Shown piece by piece: positions 51,560 through 63,985 of a DNA stretch of 64,000 nt. Source of the stretch: Branchinecta lynchi. Taxonomy: Eukaryota > Arthropoda > Branchiopoda > Anostraca > Branchinectidae. The DNA lies in assembly GCA_023053575.1 (NCBI GenBank), contig JAKZAP010000021.1, positions 16,926,212-16,990,211 of the forward strand, written 5' to 3'. The translations under genes and the position numbers were made by a program. Below the pieces are notes generated by a model. The model was given only the letters and a program-made list of their open reading frames with translations. It was not told the origin of the DNA and ran no database searches. Positions within the stretch are counted from its first letter, which is position 1. Each line of letters begins with the position of its first letter.

Positions 51560-53600
51560 GTATTGTTATCGAGAAAGATTTACCAGCTTCAGGCCACTTT
51601 ATCACATATGTTTATTACTTTATCAGTTATTATCGCATTTCTGGAGAAAGTCACTTTTCTGATTCGTAGACCGTAAAAAATTATAGAAGACAGGTTTTGT
51701 CACGCAAAAGATTTAAATGAAACTTGGATTCAAGTCCAAATAGTAACGTTTGTTGATCGAGAAATACACTTTTAACCGCGGAAAACTGAAAAACGGCAAA
51801 TTGCATTTCTCGTTGTCACTCACTCAAACTCATCACTCACGTTATCCGAATGAACATTCACCCTAATTACCACACAACTTTATGAACACCTAAAATGAAT
51901 GCATTACAAGCGCAGTACTTGTTTATATAATTAATGGCCAGCCGAACCTATGAAACTAACCCACTCTACTTCCGTAATATTTCCATACATTCTCATTCTC
52001 GAGATTCTGCATTTCAAGTGGGGTTTTTTTTATAAGTAGTGAACTTAAGGACAAAAAATGCTCCTCAGCCGGGATTTGAACCCAGGACCCTCTGCTAATT
52101 CTAGTCCCATATTGGTATTACACTGATTTTTACACTTGCCGTGTCTATCAGGCATTCGTTATTTCGAAGAAGCTTATTGGTCAGACGACTGGCTTTGAAA
52201 ATGTTGCCGCATTTGTCACCCAAGGCAAAGGGCTGTGGGGAGGAGGTGCTGGGTTTCAAAGTGGTCAGTTATCATAAAAACACTACGTAGTGGGAAGTGT
52301 TCTTTAATGATATTCTCCACCTATGATACTTTAATTTTAGCCGTTAGGCCATACACAAAATCATACATTTTTAAACACTTCGAGAGAAGCCTAAATTCTC
52401 CACCTCCACCACCAAAAAAAATGCCCATGGTTTAAATTCACGCGATCTTTGTCGTTTGTTGACGTAGTTAGTTATGATAGGATGAACAAATCTGGAATAC
52501 AATACCATAGATAATTAGAGGTGGCTTTGTCCTTAGCTGTCTACTTCCTCGTTAATGCCAATTGGAAAAGCCGCAATGGCTTGTGTAAGCAAGTGACCAA
52601 AACCACACCCGCAAATTCTTTTTCTTTTTTTTTTTTTTACTTCGGCCTTCTGTTTTTTGAGGGTTCTGATTGCGCGAGCGAATCAATCGTGAAAGTACTT
52701 TTACTATTTCCGTGGTTTGGCAAAATTTTCGAATGACCACAGAGCATGCTTTATGTGCGAAAATGCACAAAAAGAAAACATAGCCATTATCGCATGTTTG
52801 GGAAAGTCACTTTTACGATTCTTTGAGATGGAAAGTTGACTGCTAAAAATTAAGGAAGTCAGGTTCATCACGCAAAGATATAAAATGAAAATTTTGAGTT
52901 ATACAGTGAATTCCGTTACACAAGTTTCAAATAACTTTGTTTTAACCAGACGGCTAGAAGAAAAACATAAACTTTTTGATCGACTTGACATTTCTGCATA
53001 CTTATCTTCAGCTCGTAATACATATATAGATAGATGACCCCCCCCCCCCCCCCCCGGTCAAGAACCAATCTCAAACCGAAACTCGGAGATTTTCCGAGTA
53101 TTTGCTCACTCCCGAAATAGTGGTAAGTTCACAGTCGGAGCCACCGATTGCCCACCAAGTGAGCAACCCCTCAGGTTTTTCGTCTGAGTGACTGGCATTA
53201 GAAATAAAGCAAATTGACAAGATTCATCTCGAAAAAGATATTTCAGCTCGCTTATGGAACCGAGTGAATGCAATCGATTTCTTTCTTGTTTACGCTTGCT
53301 TAGAAAAAGTTTTTGATAAAAATCTTTGGTTTATCCTCAATGTATCCTCACATTTCGCCCTCCCTCTTAAAAAATCGAGCTCGCGCGAGAAAACTTTTTC
53401 TTTAATCTTTTCAGTTCAACTTTAAGCTTTACATAAGTAAAGGAATATATTTATTGGATACTTATTGCACACAGTCTACTGACCATAGCAGCAACACACA
53501 TAAAAACAAACACAGAGGAAGAAAAAAAAAAATCCGGATTTTTCCTATGTAACTGTTTGGGCAGTTCTATCTGATTTTTAGCGTTGTATCTTACTATTAC
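51560..53600. other. Unassigned, with one SINE fragment and a C-run
   Basis: Apart from the SINE at 52025-52115, T- and A-runs (52625, 53525) and a C-run at 53038-53056, I find no gene or repeat copy here. Confidence 0.35.
52025..52115 (-). mobile_element. tRNA-derived SINE fragment
   Basis: On the minus strand: AGCAGAGGGTCCTGGGTTCA, then AATCCCGGCTGAGGAGCATT and the shared tail TTTTGTCCTTAAGTTCACTA. The 5' tRNA half with the A box is missing or scrambled. The B box GGTTCAAATCC is intact. Confidence 0.7.
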
Positions 53601-53609
53601 AGTGGGTAG

Positions 53610-53765
53610 TTGGCAAGACCGTATCCGGGGGGGGGGGGGGGTAGGGGACTGGCCTCTCCCCCCCCCCCCGAAACATACAAAAATAATCATTTTTGTAGGC
53701 TTTCCTCTCTGATTTATGTCTTTTATGTCCGACCCGCAGGCACCCCCCCCCCCCCGAAAGGCAAA
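53610..53765 (-). repeat. CCGTATCC-G-run dispersed repeat
   Basis: CAAGACCGTATCC, a G-run, a C-run, then CGAAACATACAAAAATAATC and GACCCGCAGGCA match 39410-39640 and 40480-40640. Confidence 0.7.
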
Positions 53766-54595
53766 CCCCCCCTCGAAATAAATTCCTGAATTTAACATCC
53801 TATGTGGTCAGTCTCTCGGCTTAACCATGGCCGAAATGGGATTGCGTTTAGTAAGATAAACGTAATACTGACACTGCATGAAAAGTAAATTAAATTATTT
53901 TTTAAAAGACCGTTAGTGAGTTACTAAGTGTTTTTGTACAAAATATTAACGCACTGAGTCGAGGATGAGCCGCATCCTAAAAAGTCAAAATAATGAGGAA
54001 ACAAATAAGATACAAAAGGTACTACGCGGGCTCCAATAAAAGCAGTCTTCATACCAAAAATGTGCAAGGCCCTCAAACTGTGTCGAAATCTGCTCGCGAA
54101 AAAAATAGATGAACAAGAATATTTTGTAACAGTTGTTCAAAGAAAAAGAAACATTTCAAGATTATAATGGCACGCATAAATCCTATGTTTTTTCAGTAGA
54201 AATGGATTGGAAATTAATTCTTTTGTACAGAACACGAAATTTTTGGGAATTGTTCACAATGTAAAAAATCGTACTCACATTCTTTACAGCTATTCACAAA
54301 ACTTTGAAATCCTTTTATGACGTACTGTGTACGTCTGCACGTGTGTATCACACTGAAGTTAGTTGACGTTACTGACAACAGAAAACAGGCAAGTGGTTCG
54401 TTAATACCGAAAACATCAAGGGCGGGCGGCTCTGGGTATTAAGAGAAACTACCCGGAAGCTACCCGCGAAAGAATATGGTTTAAAAAAAATATCACATAA
54501 TGAGAAGGCCGTACGTACGTTTGCGGAAGAGAGCGTTGTCACTTTCGGTAGTGATTTGTATGGCACTTGCAGCTTTCGGCTCGCGCAGGTTAACC
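53766..54595. other. Unassigned AT-rich DNA
   Basis: No repeated block, RNA gene or protein-like frame is recognised. Frames here are short and composition-driven. Confidence 0.35.
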
Positions 54596-54599
54596 ATTG

Positions 54600-55810
54600 T
54601 TACGTCTTTCCGTCCGTCTGTCTGTAGGTTACTTCTAGGGGGATTAAGCTTGGCGTATGTATAAAGGACCCTACCGAATGTTGTAGGAAACCTTCGTTTT
54701 TCCGTATTCGTTCATCCTTTGGTCTGTTAAGGACGGGAAAGTATGAATCCGGTAGTCAACCATCAGAACCAACATTAATAGAATACAAGACAGGAGAAGA
54801 CCATCCAACCAGAAAACCAGCCATATAACCAGAGCATAATAGATACATGTTGGACCTTATTCGATCCGAAGTGCGAGTTAAGGTGATTAAAGTAAGGAAG
54901 CCTTCATTTTACAGATTCATACATCCTTTGGGGTGTGAAAGGAGGGGGAATTTGGGCCTTGTGGCACGCATAAGTTGCAAACGGGAGATCCAATTGTGGT
55001 GGAATCTTGGTGGGTGGCAAGAGACGATTGCGAAGTATTCGGACGGTATCCAACCCCCTGGGTAGTTGGATGGGTCCCGGAAATTTTCTGGCACGCCTAA
55101 GGTCCAAACGATTTGGATGAAACTTGTATGGTCCTAATGTTGTGTGGCATGAAGTTTTCAGTTCAGGATCCCGCCTCAAACCGGACCCACGACCGGATCC
55201 GACCTCAGTTGGAGGTTTCTCTAGTTGCACTTTTTTTTCCGAATCTTACCCCGCCACGGTAGAGGGAGGGGGGCAGCGTGTAGGGACCAAACGGGATGAG
55301 CGCTTGTGATTAAACTTAGACTTCACAAAAACGTATGCCTTCCGGTTTTTTGTTCCTGGTCGGATCCGACTTCGGTGGAGGGGAGAGTTGGAGGGGTGCT
55401 GGACACTTTCATAAAATGCTCTGATCGTTTAAAACTTGATCGATGATAGGAGCAATTTCCCTAGAACTGCCGTACTGAATTGGTATTGCGCCTGGCGACG
55501 TCGGGGGGGGGGGGGAGGGGTAGGGGAGGGGGGAGCGGAATTCTGTGAAACGCATAGTGACCAAACTTGGACACCACGAATTTTACATGCTCTAGATGTG
55601 CCAGTCGTCTTAGAGAGCAGCATCTGACCACAGTGGGGTAGCTGGAGGGGGGGGGGGGGAGCGCAATTTTCGATCCAAATGGGTGATCCGATTAGAGTTA
55701 GATTGTATTTGTAGTAAGAGTAGATGCCATTTGCTGTTCGCGGATTAGAACCCCGTCAGATCACAAGGGAGGGGGGGGGGAGGGTACCGGAATTTCTCCG
55801 ATTCGAGTGA
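54600..55810 (+). repeat. Diverged relative of the 19.2-kb-type satellite element
   Basis: It starts with GTCTTTCCGTCCGTCTGTC, like 19210 and 9320. It continues with irregular phrases such as GATTTGGATGAAACTTG and CGGACCCACGACCGGATCC and many G-runs (55503-55515, 55650, 55770). The hairpin end CATATGAGCTC is not seen. Confidence 0.6.
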
Positions 55811-57329
55811 AAGTTTATTTGCAGCAGGAACATATGCCCTAGATTGCCATTTACGCAGTCCGAACTGCTTCTGGTCACAAGGGCTCGGAAGTGGTGAAAT
55901 CTGTGAACAAGAGCGCAAGCGCTCGGACGTGGAGATCCAAAGAAGATCTTCAAACTCTTGCAAGAATAGTCTACGTTTTAATACTGAATGTCTCGCTAGC
56001 CAGTTCGACACTTTAAACCTCTTTTCCATTAGTAATGTAATAAAAAGTGTAATAAAAACAAATCATTTTCATTGCCTGATACCCGCCTTGTCACAACTTC
56101 ATTATGAACGGCGTATCATCAATCATATGACAATACTGTCCAGTTTCCAACTGATCATCAAGGATTAAAGTACGCCACGTGGTATTATTTGTTGCTCTTA
56201 CACCAAAATCCGCATCTTTACATATATATCCACAAGTATACAAGAGTTGAACTTGAGACATGTCATAGACGAACTAAACTCACAGGAAATCTGGGCCCAG
56301 TTAGCCATGAACGGGAGGGGTAGAGGTGATGGTTCGTGACCTATGAAATATCATATCTAGATCCAAATATCCTCAACTATACCAGCTTAGAGTTTGATTC
56401 CAGTCACACTTTACTCATGGGCAAATTGGGCCCACTTGCCTATCAGGGGGGGGGGGAGTGGTTCAGCTCCAGATTGATATTCCCAACCCTATGATCCAAA
56501 GGCAATAAGGAATTTCATCGCTATCTCCAGTTTTTGTCAAGTTAAAACATGAAAAATGGGCAATCTGGGCCGAATTGCCCCTGAACCAAATGGGGGTGTG
56601 GTTTGGGGCCCACAAAAGGCAAAAAGAGACCACAATGTTTGGTACAGTGTGGTTACTAATAAGTGCATGGGTGTGGTGGTGAAGCATAGTACAGGAAATG
56701 GTGTTATTACGTACTTTTTATTTAATCTACTGGCTTAAGTTCTACGAGAAGCTGTGAAGAACGAAAATCAGGTATAATGGTAGTCCGCAAAACTAAATAG
56801 ATGCCATGGAATTTTTAAACGTTATTACTGAAATTAATTTTGCTTCGCCAGTTTGAGAAGATAACGGTCAAGGAGATGTAATTGTGAGAGAAACAGAGTG
56901 AACAAAAATTACAATGCTTCAAGCAAACTGTATATATAACTAAGTAGATATCAAGTTAAACTAAAACATAAATTGACTGTTTAATTAATTATTTTGGTTG
57001 AGGATGTTTCATGCCATACAGGGGAAATCTAAAAAATTACAGAGCTAATAAAATAAGTTAAGAAAATGGTGGAGATTTACAACATTTTCGAGGATTGTGT
57101 TACCTTAGTGCAACGCTGACGTTTTTTTGTCCAAGCTCACACAATAGATCATATTCGTTCATATTTTCCTTCAGTTTGGATTAGACGCAGTTAACACATT
57201 AAAATACGTCAGTTTCGCTAGTGCAGTTGGTTCCCGCTCGAATCAAGGGTGAATACAGTAATTTGACTAATTATAGCCCGCGCAGAATGGCTAACTTCCC
57301 ATAAAACCTGAGTTTTTCTGAAGTAGCTC
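55811..57329. repeat. Unassigned DNA with an imperfect 130-bp repeat
   Basis: GGGCCCAGTTAGCC (56290), TTGGGCCCACTTGCC (56425) and CTGGGCCGAATTGCC (56565) mark three diverged units at about 131-140 bp spacing. The rest (56750-57330) is AT-rich and without recognised content. Confidence 0.5.
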
Positions 57330-57344
57330 TTTCCTGTGTGCTCG

Positions 57345-57500
57345 TATAAAGAGGTCTTCTCGAAAACGGGACCCCAGGACCCCTTGTCTCGGGACCCTTC
57401 TGGCTAACGAAAACAGGACCCATTGAAAACGAAAATGGGACCCATCTGGCTAACCGAAAACAGGACCCCTTGCAAACGAAAGCGGGACCTACCTCCATAA
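57345..57500 (-). repeat. GGGACC-rich repeat, inverse partner of 59450-59556
   Basis: CTCGAAAACGGGACCCC, GGCTAACGAAAACAGGACC and CCTCCATAATA appear here and as reverse complements at 59440-59556. Open frames across it reflect the repeated GGGACCC phrase. Confidence 0.75.
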
Positions 57501-59449
57501 TACCAAGAACAAATAACGAGTGGTCTCTCGTCCATCCACCGACTAAAAATGTTCCGACACCAATGAGCGGAGGTGGACCCATTTCTTGGTCGCCCGTGTA
57601 TACTCGTTGGTCTCCGACTCTCCGCCGTTACACACTTGAAGTCATTTACGAAGAAAACAACTTAGCCACTAGCGAGGCGGATGTTCTGGCCTGTTCACAC
57701 GTGAAGGAAATAGCGTTGATTTTGTTTGAGTAGACGCTGGCGTCTGATTACTGAATATTAGTTCGAAAAACAAAAAGCGAACTTGACGATGGTCATTCAT
57801 AATCGCTTTTGTTACACCATGACCATACGTATGAAGATTGAAATCCCTTGTGACATTCCTTTTTATGTCTCTCGGGAGAACCATACAATGCAAACCGGGA
57901 TTTGAAGCACACTCACTGAAGTCATGACCCATTGAGTTTCAACATCTGTAGTATTAACTTTGTCAGACGAGTGTAAACTAACAGTAACGTAATTAAGGCT
58001 TTCGAGGATTACTGAAATTATCGAAATGGTAGAATAGCATGGAATAATCAAAATAATACCAGTAGGTGAGTGTATATTTTGTGTTTTTTTTCTTTTTTTC
58101 CGAAATGTATAGTTGTATACATTTCGATTTAGTGAGTTAGATTTCGATTCAGTAGTTAATCAAAAGACGAAAGTTCACCTCAACTTGGTCTATCTCGTTT
58201 GTCTTTTAGTTCACTACTTACACATAATTCGATGTCAACGGTGTATTTTCCCATCAAAGGAAGTCTTTGGTTTTCGTACTGAGGCCTTTCCACACGGGTT
58301 CTAGTTTGTCTAGGACCCACATAGAAGTCCTAGTTTTTTTTTTAAATTCAATTCAAAATTGTTTCTGGCTAGTTTGTCAGAGTAGAAGCCTATTCCATCT
58401 GCGTAATATTTGTTCATTTCCACTTAACTTATTAAACCTGAAACACGGCCCTTTTTGTTTTAAAGAATCTGCCTGTTTTCATCTGATATTCTCATATGAG
58501 AGCAAATACTTGGAATGAAATTTATCTCTTCTTGTTCTGAATATTGACACCACTTAATTGAATTGACCCCGAAAAGATACAATTTACGTTACCATATATC
58601 TTACGTTACCTGTATACGGCCTTTTGGTTTTTCAATAAGATATATATACAGTTTGTCGTACTTTTAACTAAATTTGACGCATTTGTAAAATCTGCTTTGC
58701 ATCAAATGGCAGTTTCTGTATATTTTCTTAGGAATTTTCTTGTCAACCCCCGAAAGCTTGTCTGAATCAATGAGCCGGCAACCACTGTTTCAGCGCCCGC
58801 CCAGCCCAGTGTGAACAGGCTTATCACTGCTGCCTCCATTCGATTTTTCTTCCTCAGTGGTTTACTGCGTTACACCTTCTCTGTAGAGGTAAAGACTTTT
58901 GATGTCCCGGGTAAGATCCACCTCCGCTCGTTTGCGTCGGGAGTCGACTCGTCTCAGCTTGGTTGTGTGACAGATATAGGGAGACAGCAGTTCTTGCTCT
59001 TATTTGTTCTTGATAATACGGACAGTGAACACATAATTAAACAAAAATTGACCCTTAACTTTCTAGTAAAAATAGTAGAAGAGAATACACAAAATTTCCC
59101 CCCAAGAGAAACGAAGATCCTCCACATAATTATGGCTACCACAGTGTAAATGGCGAATAAAGGATTTTTTTTAACTGAATATTCTAGACCGTGGTGGTAG
59201 CATGAGTTAGATGAAACAAATCTTTACTCAACAGATCATTCATTTTTGCCTGGCTGAGGATTAGTCAGTGAAAGAGCCTTGGTGATCCAGCAACTCCGCA
59301 TATGGCAGATGTGCCGTTGACTTTAACTTGCCCCCCCCCCCCCCCGCACACAGGATTTGGATCATCAAAAGGAACAACTTTTATTTAGTCTCTTCTCCTT
59401 CTCTTCTCTTTCAAAAATTATGTGTCGCCTTTTCGCTGTCCGTATTATG
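57501..59449. other. No gene recognised between the inverted pair
   Basis: 58890-59010 shares CACCTCCGCTCGTTTGCG and TCTTATTTGTTCTTGAT-like phrases with 29190-29300 in reverse. A C-run lies at 59332-59345. No protein domain is seen. Confidence 0.4.
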
Positions 59450-59556
59450 GAGATAGGTCCTGTTTTCGTTTTCGAGGGGTCCTGTTTTCCTTAGCCAGGA
59501 GGGTCCCGTGGCAAGGGGTCCGGGGTCCCGTTTTCGAGAGGACCTATAAAGACACT
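59450..59556 (+). repeat. GGGACC-rich repeat, inverse partner of 57345-57500
   Basis: GGTCCTGTTTTCGTTTTCGA, CCTTAGCCAGGAGGGTCCCG and CCCGTTTTCGAGAGGACC are the reverse complement of the first copy. Confidence 0.75.
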
Positions 59557-59952
59557 TGGTCAAGCTTGCTCAGAGATAAAAGACAGGATTTGTTTCTGTT
59601 GTTGACACCAATTTTACGAGTTCACCTTGTGGGCAACAGAGACCTAGTTTCGCTGATTAAAAAACCAAGTTGGATTTAAGAGCTAAAGAAAATGACGACT
59701 TCAAAAGAGGAGTTCCTCCCGAAGCGCTACTTGAAGACCTTTTGCTTTGGTGGGAATCGTTCGTTAGCTCTGTCGCCCTGTTAATTTCGTAGCCCTGTTA
59801 TCAGAAATTATATATGCCCAGATCAAAACAAAAGTAAAATGTTCTGTGGTATCAAAATCGTGGATAAAAAATGTTTCTTCCACCATTTAGTTTTTCTAGT
59901 TGAATATTTTACGTTTTCCTGTAGTTTCTTTGTAGATTTCTTGAGTTATGCA

Positions 59953-60395
59953 CAAAAATACTAGAAGAAACGAAAAGGATACAGTGGTCACACTGACGAA
60001 AATGAGGAGAGCAGAGTGAAGCTGTTAGCTTAGGTTCTGAGTAGGTGAAGTTAAGAACAGAAGGGACAGATTTTCTGAAATTAGTAAACACCCTTTCTGA
60101 TCTTTAGAAACTCGAAAATTCTATCAGCGTGGCAACACTGAACGCTGCATTGATAAGGGGTTCCTGTTTGAACAGGCGTGTGTACTAAGACGTAAACATC
60201 GTGTATAGTGCTATTCAGCTTATTACAGCTATTTGGACAATGCTCTAGCGTTACCAACAAAAATACTAGAAGAAACGAAAAGGATACAGTGGTCACACTG
60301 ACGAAAATGAGGAGAGCAGAGTGAAGCTGTTAGCTTAGGTTCTGAGTTGGTGAAGTTAAGAACAGAAGGGACAGATTTTCTGAAATTAGTAAATG
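59953..60395 (+). repeat. 305-bp-spaced direct repeats enclosing a third copy of the 24.6-kb repeat
   Basis: AAAATACTAGAAGAAACGAA and the following about 135 bp occur at 59955 and 60260 with nearly no differences. The segment between (60080-60250) matches 24550-24722 (GAACGCTGCATTGATAAG, GACAATGCTCTAGCGTTACC). Each copy contains AAAATGAGGAGAGCAGAGTG. Confidence 0.8.
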
Positions 60396-61460
60396 CATAA
60401 TTTCCTCTTGCATGCGAAAGAAAGTAAATATAAACCACAAAACGCAAAAACTATTTAATTATAGTTTGCAAGTCTGAACCGCGTGTAACGCATCCGCACT
60501 AATTTTGGTCTAAGGAAGCTACTCAAATTTGAGTTTCATTACCAACAGAAACTTTCATTAAAATTTGTGCTGTTTAATAGAAAATTTATAATTATGGACT
60601 TAATATGCGAAAAACAGAGATGGAACATTTTCTGAATACGCTGAAGAATAATGGAAGCGGATGATTAAAAAGAAAAAAAGGAAGGCTACTAAATTTTTAT
60701 GTTATTACCAACCTTCAGCCCAAGCTGACAGCGAATCGCATTTGATAGTGCATAACGGACACAAGTTAAAATCTACACAAGTTTTTGCTCCTCCTCCGTG
60801 CTTTTTTCGCTGGCTTGTACCAGTTGTACCTGATTCTCAGGAAAAAAAGACAACAGTCGAATGCGATCCTGTTTTTTCAAATATCACCGTTTTCTTCTGT
60901 ATAACTTTCTCGTTGCATGCGTAATCACCGAATCATGGAGAAGTTTTTTGTCTCGGATCCTACTGCCAAACTAAAAGAAATTATACCAAATTTGCGTTGA
61001 AAATAATTCCTAAAGAACGGAACAAACTTCTCTCATACCGCGCATGAGTCGAACTACGCCAGGAGCACTACCCCTCCTACCCATATTTTTTTCCTTTCTA
61101 AATTCTATCCACTGCTGACATGAATCTTCATTTTCTTTTCTACTGCAAGGAAGTTGAAAAACATCTTCATTAGTCACGTCACAGGGCCCGTGGCATCTGA
61201 TCTGGAACGGAAGCAAATGTTATATTATCCCAAAGGAAGTTTTTATCAGCGAAAAGCGACGCGACCAGCGCACTCCAGCTCGGGGTCACGCGACCTCCGT
61301 GTGAACTGGCACACTGTGGGCCGTGATGAGCTTCATGGGCGAACTACATGTTTATGAGTTTTTGTATGCACGTTTTTTGGTCCACATCGGTTTGCCCTAA
61401 AGTCACTCAGGGGCTGCAAGGCTCGCTTTGAGGGGTTGCCCACTCTCAAAATCGGTGTAC
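60396..61460. other. No gene recognised
   Basis: 60712-60775 has CTTCAGCCCAAGCTGACAGCG and ACGGACACAAG, a trace of the fold-back arms. The rest is unassigned. Confidence 0.35.
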
Positions 61461-61700
61461 ACCGAGTGGCGCGCGTGGCGGAGGGGTGGCGCGCGTGGCG
61501 GAAAATAGCTATTTTGAGCAAGAGGCCGGTGGGTGGCGCGCTTGGCGGATGAGTGGCGCGCGTGGCGGAAGAGTGGCGCGCGTGGCGGATGAATGGCGCG
61601 CGTGACGGAAGAGTGGTGTGCGTGGCGCGCGTGGGTGAAGAGTGGCGGACGAGTGGCGCGCGTGCCGGATGGGTGGCGCACGAGTGGCGCAACATGGTGT
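61461..61700 (+). repeat. 20-bp GC-rich minisatellite
   Basis: GAAGAGTGGCGCGCGTGGCG and its variants repeat in tandem with a 20-bp period. Frames on both strands are open because the unit lacks stops. It is strongly CpG-rich in AT-rich surroundings. Confidence 0.85.
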
Positions 61701-62784
61701 ACGTCAAGTGGCGGAAAGTGGGCAGTCCCTCGGCTCGCTCTGAGTCGACCTTAGAGATGTTGACTGATATGTGGGTATTGAGTAGAAATTATATGTAAAC
61801 GGTAGGAACAAATATGATGAACACAACTGTATCTTTTCGTTATGGAGAACTGTAAAAACCGACAACTTTACTCATTAAAAGAAAAATTCAGGTTTGCGAA
61901 GTACAACAACAAGTCAGTCAATCCCGCCCATTTTCTCCAAACTCAATAGGTCAAACTAGAATGACTAGCCAAGGGCCAAGTAGAACTTGGCAAGCAGAAA
62001 ATACAGGAAAATCTAAGAAAATTACTGAAAAAAAAGAGTCTGCCAAATAATTGCTGTTATTTTTTATTTTTTAGACGCTCAAATGCTGAATATTTGTCTT
62101 TTTGTCTAATTTCGTGTATGGATACATTTTTAACCAATCCAGTCCCCATTTATTTGTTCTGGTAAGGCACCGTGACCAGGTATGCTGCTACGGTGCCTTA
62201 CCTTTAAATCTAGATTCTCCTGAGCCGTATTGGCGCAAAAAGCCGTTGACGAAGCCTCTCCATTCATCACGAAGTTGTGCGGCTGCAGTAATACATTCCC
62301 TTTGTGGTCGTAATGTAAACAACTTTGAATATGACCATTACAGGGGAGGACTGGTATGAAATCTGAGGACCCTAGCCGGGTGGGGTGGGTCATTTTTGCC
62401 ACGATTTAGCAGATTTTATTTGGGTGGTCCTCTTGGGTGTTTTTTTTTGTACACTGACCCAAGCAACATATCATTTAGCAGGAAATCACACGGACGAAAC
62501 AGCTGGGACAAAGAGACCTACAGATCTCTTATTCTGAACATCGTACTAGTACAAGTACAAGAAGCCCACCACTTTCCCATCAAAGCAAACTGAATTTGGA
62601 AACAATTGTACTAAATTAAGTTAACATTTCGATTATAAGCATACAGTTTAAAAAGTAATCCGGTAATAGTAGTAAAGCCCGGACTTCTTTCACATGTCTT
62701 TTGGTGCCACAGAATGCTGCCGATGAGCTTCATCGTGCCTCCTTACACCAAGACACAGACTATGCTTCGTTTCCGAGGTCAACA
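61701..62784. other. No gene recognised
   Basis: TACGGTGCCTTACC and GGTAAGGCACCGTGACC near 62162-62205 form a small inverted repeat. Otherwise no gene or repeat copy is seen. Confidence 0.35.
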
Positions 62785-63395
62785 AGACCAAAGGTTTTGA
62801 TTGGATCCCAAAAATCTAATATTTGATCCAGGCAATTGAGTCTTTGCCTTCGCCAGATCCAGTTTTCGCCAGGCTAATAATCAGAGAAAACCAAGTTCAG
62901 ATATGCCAAGTTCAGATATGCTATAAGCCATATCCATTTTGACGACACTGACCGAAACTTCTTGCTTTACTTCTGCCAAATGATTTTCACCATCGTTTCA
63001 GCATGTCTTCTTACCCCTAAATCGAACATCTAATCAACTTCAAATAAAACTTTTACTTTTAACAAACTTCCCGGTTTTGGCCGGATTCCGGGCGAACTAC
63101 TTGTCCGATGGAAAAATACCATCGTGTTCAGCATGTCTTCTTACCCCATAATCGGCTATCACATTTGCTGTTTAAAAATATTTTGTTTGCCCCTTAATTT
63201 GAACCCCCGCCCCTAAGTGTAGGGCTATAAAGCCCATCTGCGAACCTGACCTTACCCTTGACCCAAAGAACCCTTACACCAAGTTTCATCAAATATCTCA
63301 TTCCCTTCGAGAGTTATCGTGCTCACAGACAGACGGACGTTTTTGCGATGTCATAGGTATCCCTCCACTTGGGTTTTGGGATCCCAAAAACTTAC
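62785..63395 (+). repeat. Short copy of the 17340-18700 element
   Basis: It begins CAACAAGACCAAAGG and TTGGATCCCAAAAATC, contains one 137-bp unit (GGCCGGATTCCGGGCGAACT) and ends TTTTGGGATCCCAAAAAC. Compared with the 17-kb copy it has lost or never gained the tandem units. Confidence 0.8.
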
Positions 63396-63503
63396 TGTAG
63401 TGGTTTATAAGGGTACCCTTCAAAGAATAAGATACAGGGTTGACAGACCAGTTCGTGCTACTAAAGATAGGAAAAACGCACTTTTCTTGAAAAAATAAAA
63501 TTG

Positions 63504-63985
63504 ATGTTATATTTGACGGAGCAAAACGGATAAGTCAGCTACATTTTATTAGAGCTATATTTCGGCCCTTCTTGGCAAGGATCCTCTTCAGGCTCAGGCC
63601 GCTCAAGCTGGAAAATGAACTTGTGGAAAAACAATTAAAGATTCATCCTTAAATATCTGAGTTTGTGAATTTCTTCTCTGACAATTGATTGGAGTTAAGC
63701 TGGTGTTGTGATTCTATTCTGGAAACGGCTGCTATTTTTGCTGTTCGAATTGGTCGTCAAAAGGGTAGAGATTCTTCTGCATTTTGATTTTGGTGTCGGT
63801 TGTTTCTTCTTCTTCTTTCCAGCTAAGATGGATACTTGTCGGCGGCATGACAAGTTCATTTTCCAGCTTGAGCGGCTTGAGCCTGAACAGGACCCTTGCC
63901 AAGAAGGGCCGAAATATAGCTCTAATAAAATGTAGCTGACTTATCCGTTTGCTCCGTCAAACATGATTCGCAGTCAGCTTGGGCT
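63504..63985. mobile_element. Fold-back element with long inverted arms
   Basis: The left arm 63504-63614 and the right arm 63848-63964 are reverse complements over about 110 bp with few differences (AACGGATAAGTCAGCTACAT; GCTCAAGCTGGAAAATGAAC). Arms carry CTGAAGAGGATCC... (minus, 63561-63591) and CTGAACAGGACCC... (plus, 63882-63914), both followed by the hairpin and GAAA. The middle has AAGGGTAGAGATTCTTCTGC, as at 28.93 kb. The end TCAGCTTGGGCTGAAGGAAT is shared with 34457 and 44880 (reversed in some). Confidence 0.85.

Noticed and set aside
57271..57582. 103-codon minus-strand frame starting MGPPPLIGVG
   Set aside because: It covers the GGGACC repeat. The inverse copy at 59.45 kb does not keep the frame.
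61333..61798. Ala/Arg/His-rich open frames on both strands
   Set aside because: They come from the 20-bp GC-rich minisatellite at 61461-61700.
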